In this document: positions 20,172 to 28,873 of the stretch, one piece after another | How positions within the stretch are numbered: the stretch's first letter is position 1 | How the letters are laid out: each line of letters starts with the position of its first letter | DNA from: Zoogloeaceae bacterium | GTDB taxonomy: Bacteria > Pseudomonadota > Gammaproteobacteria > Burkholderiales > Rhodocyclaceae | Length of the DNA: 43,620 bases | Direction: 5' to 3' | Assembly: GCA_016791005.1 (NCBI GenBank) | Contig: JAEUNY010000102.1 | Coordinates: 1-43,620, forward strand | Translations under genes and position numbers: made by a program | The notes under the pieces: generated by a model | What the model saw: only the letters and a program-made list of their open reading frames with translations | The model's database searches: none | Told to the model about the DNA's origin: nothing

Positions 20172-21500
20172 TCATTTGACGGCCCGCAGTCCCGGCTCCC
20201 CTTCCTGGGGTTGCTCAATTCCGGCCTGATCGAGAATCCATCCCTCTATCTTGCTGTGCCACTGCCTCAACAAATCCAGGGGGCGCCGCCGATAATGCTT
20301 CTCCGCAATCGCGCTGGGCTTGTGCCCCATGATTTGCGCGGAGATTCCGGCCGGGCATTCCACCCACTCGGCCAGGGTGCCAAAGGAGCGGCGCAGGCCG
20401 TGCAAGGTGAGGCCTTCAAGGCCCGCAGCCACACAGACCTTCCGATGCTGGATAGACGGCTCCTGGAGCCTTCCAGAGGCCGCCGTGGGGCTGCTGAAGA
20501 CCCATTCATTACGGCGTGGCAGCGCCGCCAGGAGCACCGCCACGTAGGGCGTCAGGGGGATAGTGCGCTCCCCTTCCACCTTGTCCCGGATGGTCAAGGC
20601 CTTCCACTGGAAATCCACATCCGCCCACTTCACTCCGGCCAACTCTTCACGTCGGGCGCCCGTCAGCAGCAGGGCCTGCAGGTAGTGGGAAATAACCGGG
20701 TTATGGATCTTCTTGACCTGCTCGAACCACAGCGGCAACTGCTCCCGCTGTAGGCAGTCTTCCTTGGCCTGCTTTCTTGGTAACTCGTCCTTGGCCAGTC
20801 GGGCGGTACAGGCATCCGCGTGAACCTGATCCCGATATTCGGGACGATCCAGGCACCAATTCAGGAAGGCCCGTAACAGGGCCAGAGCCAGCCGGGCATG
20901 TGTGGGACGGCGGGCGGCTTCATCCTGGAGCCACTGCCTTACCCGGTCGCTATCCAATTGATTGAGGGGGAGGGCCAGCAAAGGCACTAAGGCCCCCGGT
21001 AAGGTCTTGTCAGACTCCCCTGCCCTGCGCCCACGGGTCCGCACCACACCCCCGGGCTTGCTGACGGCTTCGTGGTCGGCGAGATGGCGCTCACTCCACT
21101 TCGCCCGGCGGGCCTCGATGTAGAGTCCCCAGGCCTCCATGGCGGAGGCTTCCGCACGGCGGGCACTCTCGCGCTTCGCCTCAACGGCTGCCACGTTCTC
21201 TGCCTTTGCTTGCCTTGGGTCGATACCGCGATCAATCAGGGTTTGCAGGCTGCGGGCCTGCTCCCTGGCGCCAGGGCTTTGCATGTCGCCGCTCTCAATC
21301 GCCCAGGCGGTCACATTTCCTATCGTGATGCGGACGTCCTTGCCACTTACCTTGCCCTGGAAGATGTACGCCTTCGCTCCGGTCGGCGTCGCTCTGACCG
21401 CCAAGCCGGGGACTTCGCTATCCCATAGGAAGGTCTGAGATTTGTCCGCAGGACACGAAAAATCCCGGACTCGACCTGCTGTAAGTTTGACCCTCGCCAT
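20172..21500 (-). CDS. int: P4-type tyrosine integrase, 442 aa
   Basis: ATG at 21500 (MARVKLTAGRVRDFSCPADK) starts the DUF4102-type N-terminal domain found in P4-family integrases (FLWDSEVPGLAVRATPTGAK). The core catalytic residues are visible: Arg in LLLTGARREELAGV, Lys in the beta hairpin (RDKVEGERTIPL), HGLRRSF (His-x-x-Arg), GHKPSAI (His) and the nucleophile Tyr in EKHYRRR. The length is normal for the family. It catalyses integration and excision at the tRNA-Asn site. The gene is next to attR, transcribed into the element, and its promoter lies among repeats, suggesting autoregulation. A longer frame to 21566 is in frame but crosses the predicted promoter. Confidence 0.95.
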   Translation of the reverse strand: MARVKLTAGRVRDFSCPADKSQTFLWDSEVPGLAVRATPTGAKAYIFQGKVSGKDVRITIGNVTAWAIESGDMQSPGAREQARSLQTLIDRGIDPRQAKAENVAAVEAKRESARRAEASAMEAWGLYIEARRAKWSERHLADHEAVSKPGGVVRTRGRRAGESDKTLPGALVPLLALPLNQLDSDRVRQWLQDEAARRPTHARLALALLRAFLNWCLDRPEYRDQVHADACTARLAKDELPRKQAKEDCLQREQLPLWFEQVKKIHNPVISHYLQALLLTGARREELAGVKWADVDFQWKALTIRDKVEGERTIPLTPYVAVLLAALPRRNEWVFSSPTAASGRLQEPSIQHRKVCVAAGLEGLTLHGLRRSFGTLAEWVECPAGISAQIMGHKPSAIAEKHYRRRPLDLLRQWHSKIEGWILDQAGIEQPQEGEPGLRAVK

Positions 21501-21516
21501 GATCCGAAAATCCGCC

Positions 21517-21536
21517 GTGTACGCACTTTGTAAGCG
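21517..21536 (+). repeat. 20-bp direct repeat, right copy (candidate integrase arm site)
   Basis: Identical to 10206-10225. It lies 128 nt inside attR and covers the predicted transcription start of the integrase, so a protein binding here could both assemble the recombination complex and repress int. Confidence 0.6.
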
Positions 21537-21537
21537 G

Positions 21538-21566
21538 ATTCTAGTACGCGGATCAACGTCAATCAA
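21538..21566 (-). promoter_or_regulatory. Promoter of the integrase gene
   Basis: On the minus strand, TTGATT (21561-21566), a 17-nt spacer and TAGAAT (21538-21543). The -35 falls in a short repeat (ACGTCAATCAAC, 21556-21567) that recurs with one mismatch at 21641-21652. Confidence 0.6.
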
Positions 21567-21640
21567 CTAGGTGATTTTGGGAGACATCCCATAAAACACT
21601 GTTTTTTTATTAGTTTTTTTCTTCGTCTGGTTAGGAATCT

Positions 21641-21652
21641 ACGCCAATCAAC
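21641..21652 (+). repeat. 12-bp repeat near attR (second copy of 21556-21567)
   Basis: ACGCCAATCAAC matches ACGTCAATCAAC at 21556-21567 with one mismatch. It lies 11 nt before the attR core. Such pairs flanking a core are typical of integrase arm sites. The intervening segment (21568-21640) is A/T-rich with long T-runs and no gene. Confidence 0.4.
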
Positions 21653-21663
21653 GCCTAGAAGTC

Positions 21664-21712
21664 CGGACTGTTAATCCGCATGTCCATGGTTCGAGCCCAG
21701 GTCGGGGAGCCA
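21664..21712 (+). repeat. attR: tRNA-Asn 3'-half remnant
   Basis: This 49-bp copy of the tRNA 3' half differs from the functional copy at 21681 (T for G) and 21686 (A for C). The second change breaks a T-stem base pair, so this remnant could not form a normal tRNA even if joined to a 5' half. It marks the right border of the island. Confidence 0.85.
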
Positions 21713-21727
21713 GAATGTCAAGCACAG

Positions 21728-21752
21728 AGCCCGCTTCCCAGCGGGCTTTTTG
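21728..21752 (+). terminator. Original tRNA-Asn terminator downstream of attR
   Basis: AGCCCGC (21728-21734), a 6-nt loop and GCGGGCT (21741-21747) run into TTTTTG. It resembles the hairpin at 10165-10192 and is probably the chromosomal terminator of the tRNA gene before integration. Confidence 0.75.
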
Positions 21753-22095
21753 CTTTGGCGGGGGGAACCACTGGCAGGAATTGGAATTTCGCACGGAATG
21801 TTGGACGTCGTTTCGGGGAAGGCGGGGCGAGGGCTACACTTCTTAACGGCAAATTCCCTGCCAACCTGACCCCGCCGCCGGAGTGGGTCGAACCCCGAGA
21901 CCGGTCACACTATGCGGACCACGGGCTCTCACCACGGCGCCCTGCCGGCCGATCGCATTGCGGTGAAGCCAAGACCTATCGATAATCAGCTTGAGGTCCG
22001 TCCAAACTGCCTGCGCCAAAAGACGGCACGGACGGACGCATTCGACTCTCGGCGACACTGCACAGACTCCATTCACCCTTACCCGCCGGTCCTCC
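21753..22095. other. Gene-free stretch between the island and moaA
   Basis: About 340 GC-rich bases without a convincing gene. In-frame upstream extension of moaA to 21991 is possible but adds an Arg/Thr-rich segment untypical of MoaA. I see no clear molybdenum-cofactor riboswitch and no strong promoter. Confidence 0.5.
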
Positions 22096-23178
22096 ATGAA
22101 AGTCATCCCGATCTCTGCCGTCCATCTCCCGAGCCAGGCGCCGGTGCAGCCGCTGCACCTGCCGGCGGGGGCGACCTTGTCGGACCAGTTTGGGCGGGGC
22201 CTGCGGGATCTGCGGATTTCCATTACCGATCGGTGCAACTTCCGCTGCGTCTATTGCATGCCGAGGGAGGTGTTCGGCGACGACTACGCCTTTCTTCCCC
22301 GCACGGCCCTGCTGTCCTTCGAGGAAATCACCCGCCTGGCCCGGATCTTTGCCAGCCGGGGCGTCCAGAAGATCCGTCTGACCGGGGGCGAGCCCCTGCT
22401 GCGCAAAGGGGTGGAAAAACTGGTCGCGATGCTCGCGGAGATTCCCGGCCTGGAACTGACGCTCACCACCAACGGCGTGCTCTTGCCCAAGCTGGCCGGC
22501 CCATTGCGCCGAGCCGGCCTGCATCGGCTGACGGTCAGCCTGGACTCCCTCGACGATCCGGTATTTCGTCGCATGAATGACGCCAATGTGCCCGTGGCCG
22601 ACGTGTTGCGTGGCATCGACGTCGCGGATGCGGCGGGTTTTGCGCCGATCAAGATCAACATGGTCGTCCAGCGCGGCATGAACGATGACGGCATCGTCGC
22701 CATGGCGCGGCAGTTTCGGGGCACCGGGCACATCGTCCGATTCATCGAGTTCATGGATGTTGGGACTTCCAACGGCTGGAATCTGCAGGAAGTGGTGCCC
22801 AGCCAGGAGGTCGTCGACCGCATCAGCGCCGAATTCCCGCTGGTGAGCCTGGAGCCCGGCTATACCGGGGAAGTGGCCGAACGCTGGGCCTATGCCGATG
22901 GCCACGGCGAAATCGGCGTGATCTCCTCCGTCACCCAGGCCTTTTGCGGCACCTGCACCCGTCTGCGACTCTCCACCGAGGGCCAGCTATTCACCTGCCT
23001 GTTCGCGGAACAAGGCCATGATCTGCGCAGCGTCCTTCGGGGCGGGGGCAGCGACGAGGAACTGGATGCGCGAATCGCAGGTGTCTGGGCCGCCCGGACG
23101 GACCGCTATTCCGCCCTGCGCACGGCCCAAACCAGCGAGCTGCGCCGCAAGATCGAAATGTCGTACATTGGCGGCTGA
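22096..23178 (+). CDS. moaA: GTP 3',8-cyclase MoaA, 360 aa
   Basis: ATG at 22096 gives [20 protein letters not shown]; the extra 25-30 residues before the core are common in proteobacterial MoaA. The radical-SAM cluster CNFRCVYC has Cys47, Cys51, Cys54. [13 protein letters not shown] is the SAM-binding GGEP motif. The C-terminal cluster is [20 protein letters not shown], and the protein ends in the essential Gly-Gly (SYIGG). It converts GTP to 3',8-cyclo-7,8-dihydro-GTP, the first step of molybdopterin synthesis. No other moa genes are adjacent. It converges on rmuC, with 46 nt between the stops. Confidence 0.96.
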   Translation: MKVIPISAVHLPSQAPVQPLHLPAGATLSDQFGRGLRDLRISITDRCNFRCVYCMPREVFGDDYAFLPRTALLSFEEITRLARIFASRGVQKIRLTGGEPLLRKGVEKLVAMLAEIPGLELTLTTNGVLLPKLAGPLRRAGLHRLTVSLDSLDDPVFRRMNDANVPVADVLRGIDVADAAGFAPIKINMVVQRGMNDDGIVAMARQFRGTGHIVRFIEFMDVGTSNGWNLQEVVPSQEVVDRISAEFPLVSLEPGYTGEVAERWAYADGHGEIGVISSVTQAFCGTCTRLRLSTEGQLFTCLFAEQGHDLRSVLRGGGSDEELDARIAGVWAARTDRYSALRTAQTSELRRKIEMSYIGG

Positions 23179-23224
23179 CCGCCCTCTGCTTCGCCCGAAG
23201 GCCCACCCCGCGCCCTGACGCGTT

Positions 23225-24634
23225 TCAGCCCGCCCCCGCATGGGGTATTTCGCCCGGCAACTCGTCCAGTTGGGCCGCCTCGATTTTCTGGAAATGGGCA
23301 GTGATCTTGCGGCTGGAGGTATGGACGTCCTGGACGTCCCGGTTCGCTTGATCAATGTGGGTCGCGAGCTTCTGCATCCGCTCTTCGAAGCGAACAAAAT
23401 CCTTCGACAGCTTGCCCAGGGCATCCTTGATGACATGGATTTGCCGCCGGGTCTCCACGTCCTTGAGGACCGCCCGGGCGGTATTGAGCACCGCCATCAG
23501 GGTCGTCGGAGACACGATCCACACCCGCCGCTGCTGGGCGTAGGCCACCACCTCCGGGTGGTATGCATGAATTTCAGCAAACACCGCCTCCGCTGGCACG
23601 AACATGACCGCGCCGTCGGAAGTGACGCCCGGGATTAGATACTTGCTTGCAATGGCGTCCACATGCTTCTTCACATCACCCCGGAAACCCCCTTGGGCGG
23701 CCCGCCGATCGGCCTCCTGGGCCGCAGGGTCGAACATGCGATGGTAGTTCTCGAGGGGAAACTTGGAATCCACGGCCACCTGCCCCGTCGGCTCCGGCAG
23801 CTTGAGCAGGCAATCCACCCGCACATTGCCCGGCAGGGCGGCCTGGAACTCGTAGGCGTCCGGCGGCAACGCGTTCTTCACCAGGGCCTCCAACTGGACC
23901 TCGCCGAAGGCCCCCCGCGCCTTCTTGTCGCCGAGGAGCTCCTGCAGACTCACGACGTTGGTGGTAAGTCCGTCGATTTTCCGCTGAGCCTCGTCGATGG
24001 TCGCCAAGCGCGCCATCACATTGGCGAAGGTCTCGTTGGTTTTCTTGAACCCTTCTTCCAAGCGCAGATGAACCTGCCCGGAAATCGCCTCCAGGCGCTC
24101 ATTAACGGTGCGGCCGAGCAGTTCCTGACCCGCATTCAGCTGCGCCGAGGCATTGCGCAAACCCGTCTCCAGAAGCTCCCGGTCGGCCCGGGCATGCTCG
24201 GCAAGGGTGGTGAGCGTCTGGGTCAACAAATCCCCCCGCATCTGGGCCAGCCCCTCGCGCACCTCCGTCGCCAATCCGGTCAGACGTAGCGCAGAGTCTT
24301 CCCGATGGGCAGCCAGCTGCTCTCGGGCCGCAACCTGCATCGCCTGGAGGACCTCGCGGGTGGCGAGCTGATCACGCTCCACGGCCGCCCTCAGGCGATC
24401 CCCCTGTTCGAGGTTCTGGCTGGCCACCCGGTCGGCCACCCGATCGAGCCCCGCGTGGAGATCCTGGAGCATTGCGCGATGCTGTTCGGCCAATTGCCGG
24501 GCCTGTGCCTCCCCCAGTTCTACGGGCAACTCCTCCAGCGCTGACTCCAGTCGCCGAAGGCGAAGCACCACCCAGGCCAGGGCCAATCCAACTACGACGA
24601 GGGCAGAAAACATCCAGATATCGAGGACCGACAA
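23225..24634 (-). CDS. rmuC: DNA recombination protein RmuC, 469 aa
   Basis: An N-terminal membrane helix (SALVVVGLALAWVVLRLR) is followed by a long coiled coil (about 35-190), then the conserved RmuC domain: KKARGAFGEVQLEALVKNAL, LPEPTGQVAVDSKFPLENYH, HVDAIASKYLIPGVTSDGAV, FVPAEAVFAEIHAYHPEVVA, SPTTLMAVLNTARAVLKDVE. E. coli RmuC limits recombination at inverted repeats; the domain is nuclease-like. The start is a TTG at 24634, or ATG at 24613 seven codons later. Neither has a clear ribosome site. Confidence 0.93.
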   Translation of the reverse strand: MSVLDIWMFSALVVVGLALAWVVLRLRRLESALEELPVELGEAQARQLAEQHRAMLQDLHAGLDRVADRVASQNLEQGDRLRAAVERDQLATREVLQAMQVAAREQLAAHREDSALRLTGLATEVREGLAQMRGDLLTQTLTTLAEHARADRELLETGLRNASAQLNAGQELLGRTVNERLEAISGQVHLRLEEGFKKTNETFANVMARLATIDEAQRKIDGLTTNVVSLQELLGDKKARGAFGEVQLEALVKNALPPDAYEFQAALPGNVRVDCLLKLPEPTGQVAVDSKFPLENYHRMFDPAAQEADRRAAQGGFRGDVKKHVDAIASKYLIPGVTSDGAVMFVPAEAVFAEIHAYHPEVVAYAQQRRVWIVSPTTLMAVLNTARAVLKDVETRRQIHVIKDALGKLSKDFVRFEERMQKLATHIDQANRDVQDVHTSSRKITAHFQKIEAAQLDELPGEIPHAGAG

Positions 24635-24697
24635 GGCTGCAAATCCAGGGAGCGAGTATGGGCGGGGCAGTATAGCAGCCCCCCCGACGGGCCTTTG

Positions 24698-27205
24698 TCA
24701 GCCCTCGCCCCGCAGACTGGCTAGCGGTGGCCGACTCAGCACCCCACGCGCGCCCAGGAAGCCAAGGACCATCACCGTCAGCCCGCCCACCGCCAGGCCC
24801 ATCATCGGCGCCAGCAGGTTGGGCTGGTACTGGGGCAACTGGAAGACCCGATCCGCAAGCAACCAGCCAAGGCCCGACGCCGCCAATCCCGCCAGGGCTC
24901 CGGCCGTCGCACCGATCACGGCAAACTCCGTCAGCAAGGCGATTCGCAACGGTCGGTCGCGCCCGCCCAGGGTTCGAAGGAGAGCAAACTCAAACGCCCG
25001 TTCTTCCTGGGCCCCCTCCACGGCCGCCCAAAGCACCATCAACCCCGCCAGCAGGGCAAAACCAAAGACCCACCGCACGAGATTCATGAGCTGATCCATC
25101 ACCGCCTCAAGCTGAGCAAGGATCGCGCTGACGTCGATGAAGGAGAGGTTGGGAAACGCCTGGACCAAGGCGCCGCCAAAGTCGTCATGGCCATTTGGCA
25201 GGTGGAAGCTGGTAATCAAGCTCGCGGGAAAATCATCCAGCGTCCCCAGGGACGCGATGAAGAAGAAATTCACCCGCATGGATCCCCACTCCAGGGCCCG
25301 CACGCTGGTGATCGGGGCCTCAATTTGCCGACCGGCCACCTCAAATGCCACCCGGTCCCCCAGTTTCAGCCCCAAAGTCTTGGCAATCCCCTCCTCGACC
25401 GAAAACTGGGCAGTCTGGCTTTCACCGTGCCATGCGCCTTGCACCACCTGATTGCCTGGCGGCAGCGCCTCGCCACGGGACAGATTGAACTCCCGCTCGG
25501 CAAGGCGCTTCGCCCGCGGGGTGTCGAAAGTATCCCCGTTCACCGGTCGCCCATTGATGGCGATCATTCGCCCCCGGATCATCGGAGCCACGGGGGGCGT
25601 GAACCCCAAATTGTTCTGGATGAAAGCTGAAACCGCTTCTCGCTGATCGGGCTGGATGTTGATGATGAAGCGATTTGGTGCATCCGGTGGCGCGCTTTGA
25701 CGCCACCCTCGCACCAGATCGGCTTGCACGACGGTCAACAGCAGAAGCGCCGACAATCCCAAACCAAGGGCCACCACCTGCAGGACAGCAGAACCCTTTC
25801 GACGTGAGACCGCGGCAAAGCCCAAACGCCATCCAGCCGTCCGCTGCCTGGCTGCGACGCGGGTCACGATTCCGACGACGACCCAGGCCACCGCCGAAAA
25901 GACCCCCAGGGCGGCAACGAACCCCACCATGACATTGAGACCAAGACTCACGTCCCCCGCCACCCACAGAATCAGCGCCCCAAGGGTGATGATCGCCAGC
26001 ACCCAGAGGGCACGCGTCGCCGGCAATCGAGAAGAGAGTTCCCGGCGCAGCACCCGCAATGTCGGCACCCCGGCCAGACGATGCAGGGCGGGCAACGCGA
26101 ACACCAGCAGAAGACCGGTTCCGGCAATCAACGCCTGCCAGACCGGAAGCCAGGAGGGCGGCGGGAGTTCCATGGCCAAAATCGTGGCCAGCGCTCCGGC
26201 GAGGACGGATTGCGCGCCCCATCCGAGCAGCGCCCCAAGGCTGGACACCCCAAGTCCGAGGATAAGGAACTCGAGGCCCACCAAGGTCGCCAAATCCCGT
26301 TGACGCAGCCCAAGGCACCTCAGGATGGCACAACTATCGAGATGCCGTTGCATGTAGGCGTGGGCACCGAGGCCGATCGCCACCGCTGCGAGAACCACCG
26401 CCGACAAGGCGGCAAGGCGCAGGAAACGCTTGGCCTGTTCTAGGGCAGGGCGCAATTCGGGCCGCGCGTTGTCCACCGACTCGATCGCCTGCCCCCGCTC
26501 CAAACGCCCCACCAGCGATTCGCGAAATGCCAGGACGGAGGCGACCGCGCCGGCGACCTGCAGTTGCCAGGTCACCCGGCTCCCTTCCTGGATCAACCCG
26601 GTGGCCGGCAAATCCACCGAATTGATCAGTACCCGAGGCAACAAACTGAAAAAATTGGCGCCGCGGTCCGACTCCCAGGTGATCACTCGGGTCGCCTGGA
26701 GCTCTAAATCCCCCAGGCGAAAGCGATCGCCCGGGCGGACATGGAGCGTGGCCATCAATCGACCGTCCAGCCAGGCCTCTCCAGGGGAGGGAATGCCCTG
26801 GGCCACCTCATCGGGTTCGCCGACGCCCTGGGCAATCCGCACCATTCCTCTCAGGGGATAGCCAGATTCAACCGCCTTGACACCCACCAATTGGGCGCCG
26901 TCAGTGCCGAGGGCCATGCTGGAAAAAAGGGTGTTGGTAACGACTTGGAGTCCCCGAGCGCGAATCTCGTCGGTAAGGCTCGGGGACCATGGGTGGTCCG
27001 ATTTAAGAAGGAGGTCCGCACCGAGGAGTTGGTTGGCCTGCCGCTCCAGGGCTGCGGAGGCCCGATCACTGAGGAACCCAATGCTGCTCTGCGACGCGAC
27101 TGCGAAGACCACAGCCAAACCGATCAGGTTCAACTCCCCGCTGCGCAAATCGCGCCACAGGGATTTAAGGGCAAGAATGAGGATAGCCATGCCGAACAGA
27201 CGCAC
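24698..27205 (-). CDS. YbbP-like FtsX-family ABC permease, 835 aa
   Basis: The protein has an FtsX/MacB-type layout: one N-terminal membrane helix (NLIGLAVVFAVASQSSIGFL), a large periplasmic domain to about 265, four to five helices (270-400), further helices at about 405-455 and 485-510, a second periplasmic domain, and three C-terminal helices with AFEFALLRTLGGRDRPLRIA, a coupling motif. Length and order match YbbP. Its usual ATPase partner (YbbA type) is not next to it. It probably handles export or insertion of envelope lipids or lipoproteins. The start is GTG at 27205, or ATG at 27190; no clear ribosome site for either. Confidence 0.85.
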   Translation of the reverse strand: MRLFGMAILILALKSLWRDLRSGELNLIGLAVVFAVASQSSIGFLSDRASAALERQANQLLGADLLLKSDHPWSPSLTDEIRARGLQVVTNTLFSSMALGTDGAQLVGVKAVESGYPLRGMVRIAQGVGEPDEVAQGIPSPGEAWLDGRLMATLHVRPGDRFRLGDLELQATRVITWESDRGANFFSLLPRVLINSVDLPATGLIQEGSRVTWQLQVAGAVASVLAFRESLVGRLERGQAIESVDNARPELRPALEQAKRFLRLAALSAVVLAAVAIGLGAHAYMQRHLDSCAILRCLGLRQRDLATLVGLEFLILGLGVSSLGALLGWGAQSVLAGALATILAMELPPPSWLPVWQALIAGTGLLLVFALPALHRLAGVPTLRVLRRELSSRLPATRALWVLAIITLGALILWVAGDVSLGLNVMVGFVAALGVFSAVAWVVVGIVTRVAARQRTAGWRLGFAAVSRRKGSAVLQVVALGLGLSALLLLTVVQADLVRGWRQSAPPDAPNRFIINIQPDQREAVSAFIQNNLGFTPPVAPMIRGRMIAINGRPVNGDTFDTPRAKRLAEREFNLSRGEALPPGNQVVQGAWHGESQTAQFSVEEGIAKTLGLKLGDRVAFEVAGRQIEAPITSVRALEWGSMRVNFFFIASLGTLDDFPASLITSFHLPNGHDDFGGALVQAFPNLSFIDVSAILAQLEAVMDQLMNLVRWVFGFALLAGLMVLWAAVEGAQEERAFEFALLRTLGGRDRPLRIALLTEFAVIGATAGALAGLAASGLGWLLADRVFQLPQYQPNLLAPMMGLAVGGLTVMVLGFLGARGVLSRPPLASLRGEG

Positions 27206-27244
27206 GCGGTGGGCGGTGGTTCCCCCCGACCCGCAATTCGGTAA

Positions 27245-27667
27245 TCACTCGATCCGAAGCAAAACCCGAACGGTGTTATCGACCTCGGCAATCGGAATGT
27301 AACCGACCAGATCGGTAAATTTATTCACCAAGCTTTTGACTTCAGCCACGCTTTGCGCCTGCTTGGGCGGAACGGCCCGTCCCGCGAACACCAGCCGCGA
27401 CCAATAGGCGCGAATCTGATTTGGATTCTTGCCCGTCAGGCGCAAGTAAAACTGATCTCTGATCGGCCCTTGGGGCAGGTCGACAGGATTGATCACGACC
27501 CCGTCCGGCAACGCCTCCAGTCGCCCGAGGAAAAGGCGTTCTGCTTGCTCCCGACTCACCTCAACCACAAGGCTCGTCTTCCCGCTTACCAGGGCGAGAT
27601 CTGTTGGAGCAGCATGGGCGGCTGGCCCAACACCTAAGACGATCAACGACAATAGGAGCCACCGCAT
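27245..27667 (-). CDS. Small PstS-like periplasmic protein, 140 aa
   Basis: It has a Sec signal peptide MRWLLLSLIVLGVGPAAHA, then a sequence resembling one half of phosphate-binding proteins: EVSREQAERLFLGRLEALPD, VVINPVDLPQGPIRDQFYLR, GKNPNQIRAYWSRLVFAGRA, YIPIAEVDNTVRVLL. At 140 residues it is half the size of PstS, in line with the short PstS-like family found beside sensor and porin genes. Three bases separate it from the barrel gene, so the operon is EAL receptor, barrel, PstS-like. It may deliver a ligand signal to the receptor; that is inference. Confidence 0.8.
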   Translation of the reverse strand: MRWLLLSLIVLGVGPAAHAAPTDLALVSGKTSLVVEVSREQAERLFLGRLEALPDGVVINPVDLPQGPIRDQFYLRLTGKNPNQIRAYWSRLVFAGRAVPPKQAQSVAEVKSLVNKFTDLVGYIPIAEVDNTVRVLLRIE

Positions 27668-27670
27668 GGC

Positions 27671-28873
27671 CTAGAAAACCCAGTCCATTGAGATCGAATA
27701 AACATTGACCGTTTTTCCACCAAGAGCAAACGGATCATCAAAGCTTGTGGGAAAAAAGCTTCCCCAAGCGCCGTTTTCAATCCGGCTCCTTGAGTATTCG
27801 GCTTTTAAAGCCATTGAACGGGCAAAGTCCCACCGGACACCGAGTGCCGTACTATGTTGGGCATCATTTCGGGAAACATTAAATGCGCGAACACCCTCTG
27901 CAAGCCCAGGGATAGCAATTTCTTGATCCACCATCGGGGCATCGAGGAATTGCCTGGCGATGGTCAAATAAGGCGTCCAGTCCCCAACTCGGTATCCAAG
28001 CGATGCGAACCACGCATGGTTACTAGCAATATAGCGGCTCGCTCGCCTCTTCATATATTCGCCAGAGACTAACCATTTTCCATCGTCCCATTGAAACCCG
28101 AGCGAATCGAAACGAATATAGCCATCCCTCCCAGCCAATTGGCGGGAAACATTCCCATAGCCGAAAAACTGGAGACCGGCATCAAGCTGCTTGAATTGTG
28201 CATCCCCCCATTGAAGCCCAAATCGACTTTCTCCGTGACCTGCGTGGATAGACAATGGCCCGAAATAAAACGTCAGATTAATTCCTTTGGCATTCGAAAG
28301 TTGGGCGCTTCCATTTTCTGCAAATTCGACACGCCCCCTCCCAACATAGGGTCGAACTTCCAATTCAGCACCCCAAACATCCAAGCGATACAGTAGGTCT
28401 GCACCATCCAGATCGTTAAAGGGGTTTAGTCCGTACACCTCGACCGGCGGCCGAACCCAAGGATTGGAATAGTTAACCTGGAGAGAATCCGAGAGCATGA
28501 AAAATGGGACTCTCATTCGACCAATTCTGGTCGATAGCGACGGAGTCCAAGCCTGCCTCAGAAACGCCCAACCAACCGTTGGCTCCACATGCCCCTTGTC
28601 GTCCTCGCCGGCCCGCAATTGAAGAGTGAAATCGGTTCTCGCCGCGAGCGGCATATTGACCTGCAATCCGACAATCGAATCTGGCCCAAAATCAATCCGC
28701 CCGCCACCCGGTTTGTTCAACGCCCCACGGGTGAGAGCAATTGACTGATCATCCGCAAAGGCGCCGGCAATCGTCCCAAAACCAGAAATCTGCCATTCTC
28801 CCAGACTGCCTGCCGAACTTGCTTGCCCAGCAATCCCCGTCAGAACTGCCGCAATCACCCATCCAATCTTCAC
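27671..28873 (-). CDS. Outer-membrane beta-barrel (porin-like) protein, 400 aa
   Basis: GTG at 28873 overlaps the stop of the upstream gene (GTGA) and is preceded by AAGGGTGAT. It yields a signal peptide VKIGWVIAAVLTGIAGQASS. The mature part is made of alternating strands (FTLQLRAGEDDKGHVEPTVG, RTDFTLQL, VNYSNPW) and ends in the outer-membrane signature ISMDWVF with terminal Phe. It is likely a porin or channel of the DcaP/other unclassified type; selectivity unknown. The longer frame upstream (to 28972) lies inside the receptor gene and is not supported. Confidence 0.8.
   Translation of the reverse strand: MKIGWVIAAVLTGIAGQASSAGSLGEWQISGFGTIAGAFADDQSIALTRGALNKPGGGRIDFGPDSIVGLQVNMPLAARTDFTLQLRAGEDDKGHVEPTVGWAFLRQAWTPSLSTRIGRMRVPFFMLSDSLQVNYSNPWVRPPVEVYGLNPFNDLDGADLLYRLDVWGAELEVRPYVGRGRVEFAENGSAQLSNAKGINLTFYFGPLSIHAGHGESRFGLQWGDAQFKQLDAGLQFFGYGNVSRQLAGRDGYIRFDSLGFQWDDGKWLVSGEYMKRRASRYIASNHAWFASLGYRVGDWTPYLTIARQFLDAPMVDQEIAIPGLAEGVRAFNVSRNDAQHSTALGVRWDFARSMALKAEYSRSRIENGAWGSFFPTSFDDPFALGGKTVNVYSISMDWVF

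Larger units (their letters stand above)
10100..21712. mobile_element. Integrated satellite-like genomic island in tRNA-Asn, about 11.6 kb
   Basis: The boundaries are the 49-bp tRNA duplication at both ends, with a P4-type integrase next to the right end and identical 20-bp repeats just inside both ends. Internal genes are replication functions (primase, Toprim-like, SSB-like), AlpA-like and HTH regulators, DUF5681, two toxin-antitoxin type modules and small hypothetical proteins. Several stretches (around 10.2-12.4 kb and 17.8-18.2 kb) look visibly less GC-rich than the flanks. No capsid, tail, portal, large terminase, relaxase or conjugation gene was found. A phage satellite (P4/PICI-like) is the best guess; an integrative plasmid-like island is the alternative. 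Confidence 0.85.

Noticed and set aside
21991-22095. N-terminal extension of moaA to an upstream ATG
   Set aside because: The added 35 residues are Arg/Thr/Cys-rich and untypical; the ATG at 22096 gives a normal MoaA length.
21753-22095. Possible molybdenum-cofactor riboswitch upstream of moaA
   Set aside because: I looked for the conserved purine-rich loops and pairing; nothing convincing was found by eye. A covariance-model search would decide.
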